Positions 62,485 to 64,000 of a stretch of 64,000 nucleotides of DNA are shown one piece after another. Every line of letters begins with the position of its first letter. Position 1 is the first letter of the stretch. The position numbers were made by a program, and so were the translations under genes. The stretch is taken from assembly GCF_002093745.1 (NCBI RefSeq), contig NZ_MTSB01000001.1, forward strand, positions 365,863-429,862, in the 5' to 3' direction. This DNA comes from Pseudomonas graminis. GTDB lineage: Bacteria; Pseudomonadota; Gammaproteobacteria; Pseudomonadales; Pseudomonadaceae. The notes under the pieces are model-generated. The model ran no database searches, was not told the DNA's origin, and saw only the letters and a list, made by a program, of their open reading frames with translations.

Positions 62485-63036
62485 ATGAGTAAGAAAAGAT
62501 TTGACGAGCTTAGTAAGTTTCTCAGCTATGTTTTGCGGCATGAGCCAGAAGCCATTGGCCTAGAACTTAATCAAGAGGGGTGGGCAGATATAGATATGCT
62601 TATTGTATGTGCCGCGAGAAAAGAGCAAGTTTTTGATCGGGAATTCTTGGAAAGGGTTGTCATTGAGAGTGAGAAAAAGCGATTCATTATTTCTGAAGAT
62701 AAACGGTATGTTCGTGCTGCACAAGGTCATTCAACTCGTAACGTCAACATTCAATATGTGCAGATGATACCTCCCGAATTCTTATATCACGGAACAGCCA
62801 CGCGATTTCTTGAGTCAATTTACAAAGAAGGAATTATTGCTGGAGCTCGTCATTATGTTCATTTGTCAGAAAGTACAGAGACGGCTTATTCCGTAGGGCT
62901 TCGATATGGGAAAGCGGTTGTTTTGGAAGTTGAAGCCCTTCGTATGCACGACTTGGGCTTCAAGTTTTTTCAGGCTGAAAACAACGTGTGGCTTATCGAT
63001 AAAGTTCCTGCAGATTGGCTGATTCTGAAAAGCTAA
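62485..63036 (+). CDS. kptA: RNA 2'-phosphotransferase KptA/Tpt1
   Basis: 183 residues. All family motifs: LSKFLSYVLRHEPEAIGL with the catalytic RH, GWADIDMLI, RYVRAAQGHS with the second Arg, LYHGTATRFLESI, HYVHLSES, VGLRYGKAVVLEV and the late NNVWLIDKVP. The enzyme moves a 2'-phosphate from RNA to NAD+, releasing ADP-ribose cyclic phosphate. Bacteria have no known tRNA-splicing need for it. Start at ATG 62485 after AAGGA; an ATG six codons earlier is possible. AT-rich codon use marks it as recently acquired. It overlaps the next gene by 4 bp, convergently. Confidence 0.9.
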   Translation: MSKKRFDELSKFLSYVLRHEPEAIGLELNQEGWADIDMLIVCAARKEQVFDREFLERVVIESEKKRFIISEDKRYVRAAQGHSTRNVNIQYVQMIPPEFLYHGTATRFLESIYKEGIIAGARHYVHLSESTETAYSVGLRYGKAVVLEVEALRMHDLGFKFFQAENNVWLIDKVPADWLILKS

Positions 63037-63431
63037 TCTATAATTTCAAAAGATTGTGCAATTATGTGAATTGCTGCTCCTTCAGATTGGAGGTATAACC
63101 TATAGTGTTTAAAGTTAGGCGATCCGGAGATTTTATTAGCGATGTCTAACATGTCCGAATTTTTATATTCGACTAAGCAGTTAAGGAGCGATAAGTCTCG
63201 ATCTTCAGGGCAGCTAAAAAAACTATGGCCGGGAAAAGGTGTTTTTATAAAGTAGTTTGGCCACAAAAAACGAATGCTTTTTTTGGCTCTTGTAATGTCA
63301 GGAAGCTCGGGATCATAAAATATGTTAAGCGTTAAATAGTTATCTATATAGGACAGGTCAAAACCATCTTCACCGTCTGGAGGTAAAAAGGTATCCAAAT
63401 CTAAAAGCTTTTGAGGTTGAGAGAGCTTCAT
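63033..63431 (-). CDS. Probable immunity protein for the adjacent toxin
   Basis: 132 residues, acidic at the N-terminus (LLDLDTFLPPDGEDGFDLSYIDN), soluble, AT-rich codon use. It starts 6 bp after the stop codon of the toxin C-terminal gene, the typical toxin-immunity spacing. No immunity family is recognised by eye, so the role rests on position and size. Confidence 0.6.
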   Translation of the reverse strand: MKLSQPQKLLDLDTFLPPDGEDGFDLSYIDNYLTLNIFYDPELPDITRAKKSIRFLWPNYFIKTPFPGHSFFSCPEDRDLSLLNCLVEYKNSDMLDIANKISGSPNFKHYRLYLQSEGAAIHIIAQSFEIID

Positions 63432-63437
63432 GTTTTA

Positions 63438-64000
63438 TTACCTCCTTGCATTAAGTGCGGAGCCGCCGTAGTTTTTTCTGAGTTGATCTCGAACAAGATC
63501 ATCAAAAGTTATACTGTCATAGGCTATAACGCCCGTTTTATTAGCGCCATACCATTGGCTTTTGGGTATTCCTGCATTAATGAGTGCCGTGGAGCTACGA
63601 GTGTTAGCTATAACGTTGTGCCCGTCTATGCTAACGTAATCAAGAGGCACTTGGCTAGGCTTTATAATACCTTTTTTCAAAGCGCTTGTGAGGTCGGCCA
63701 CTGTTTTTATAGGTTGACCCGCAGCTTGCGAATAAATATTTTGTCCTTCTTTACTGAAGGCTTTAGTTGGTTTTGAGATTTTTTGTGCGAAGACACTATC
63801 TTCTAATACCCCTAAGAGCGGATTTCTGTTTGGAGGAGGAAGTTCATCCTCTTTATCAATGGGTTTCTGTCTTTTTGACTCTTTGGGAGCCAATATTTCT
63901 GCTTCTTTTTTAGCCAGTGGAGTTGGCTCATTTGCTCGCAATTCTGGATGAGCCAGCAGCTTCTGCTCATTACGAGCCAACCAACCTGCAATTTGCTTGT
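63438..64000 (-). CDS. Polymorphic toxin C-terminus (CdiA/Rhs/FHA-type), partial
   Basis: 187 codons are visible and the frame is open to the window edge, so this is only the C-terminal end of a larger protein. A Lys/Glu/Pro-rich linker (PLAKKEAEILAPKESKRQK) leads to PPPNRNPLLG and the tip domain: AAGQPIKTVADLTSALKKG, VPLDYVSIDGHNVIANTRSS, ALINAGIPKSQWYGANKTG. The last two blocks resemble a toxin domain seen, from memory, at the end of filamentous haemagglutinin-like proteins (NTR-S-x-AL-x-x-AGIP-x-SQW). The activity is not known to me. The immunity gene follows immediately. Confidence 0.75.
   Translation of the reverse strand, partial: KQIAGWLARNEQKLLAHPELRANEPTPLAKKEAEILAPKESKRQKPIDKEDELPPPNRNPLLGVLEDSVFAQKISKPTKAFSKEGQNIYSQAAGQPIKTVADLTSALKKGIIKPSQVPLDYVSIDGHNVIANTRSSTALINAGIPKSQWYGANKTGVIAYDSITFDDLVRDQLRKNYGGSALNARR

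Overview
The window is chromosomal DNA of a Pseudomonas, very probably of the P. syringae group. The protein families and their arrangement are typical of that group: an asnO-ngg-M42 peptidase operon for N-acetylglutaminylglutamine amide, an mlaA gene overlapping an esterase-like gene, MnmC, polyphosphate:AMP phosphotransferase, a FimV-like LysM protein, REP elements and a CrcZ-family RNA. Most of it is GC-rich core genome. The last ~2.5 kb (from about 61.5 kb) is clearly AT-richer and looks like a toxin/immunity accessory island.

Layout. 0-4.2 kb: YihY-like membrane protein (cut by the window start), peptide deformylase, GNAT acetyltransferase, betaine-type binding protein, small exported protein, Fcy1-type cytosine deaminase. 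4.3-7.8 kb: an RsbQ-like hydrolase overlapping a PAS histidine kinase, then a GAF histidine kinase, followed directly by a MITE-like element. 8-12.5 kb: small exported protein, PQQ-type sugar dehydrogenase, PepSY protein with a two-component-type box upstream, TonB receptor. 12.6-20.3 kb: MHS-type transporter, HTH-only LuxR protein, two proteins of unknown function, MASE2-GGDEF diguanylate cyclase, divergent MFS/LysR pair. 20.3-23.1 kb: exported protein, MlaA and its overlapping hydrolase. 23.3-23.9 kb: a small RNA of the Crc-sequestering family (probably CrcX) on the minus strand, with a sigma-54 promoter and a possible activator site. 24.3-27.6 kb: betaine binding protein, yjcH-actP acetate uptake operon with an Hfq/Crc-type motif at its start, DUF3309 mini-protein.

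27.9-30.4 kb: DUF2784, SDR, YnfA, a CsrA paralogue, YheU. 30.4-35.2 kb: osmoprotectant dipeptide operon. 35.4-36.1 kb: HicAB with a long palindrome upstream. 36.2-40.4 kb: compact AttEFGH-like ABC system. 40.7-52.6 kb: mnmC, pap, DUF454, YecA, recQ, MarR, FimV-like, C4 zinc-finger protein, Aer-like chemoreceptor. 52.7-60.4 kb: duplicated REP-containing repeats flanking two tandem subtilisin-type autotransporters. 60.6-64 kb: small exported protein, BRO-N protein, an unknown small protein, KptA, and an immunity-like gene just downstream of a polymorphic-toxin C-terminus that runs off the window.

Themes. Carbon catabolite control links the Crc-type RNA to the neighbouring acetate uptake operon. 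Osmoprotection is represented by two betaine-type binding proteins without permeases and by the dipeptide operon. Envelope and surface functions recur (MlaA, AttEFGH-like, autotransporters, TonB, FimV-like). The least explained parts are the RsbQ/PAS-kinase module, the 14.4-16.6 kb block and the toxin island.
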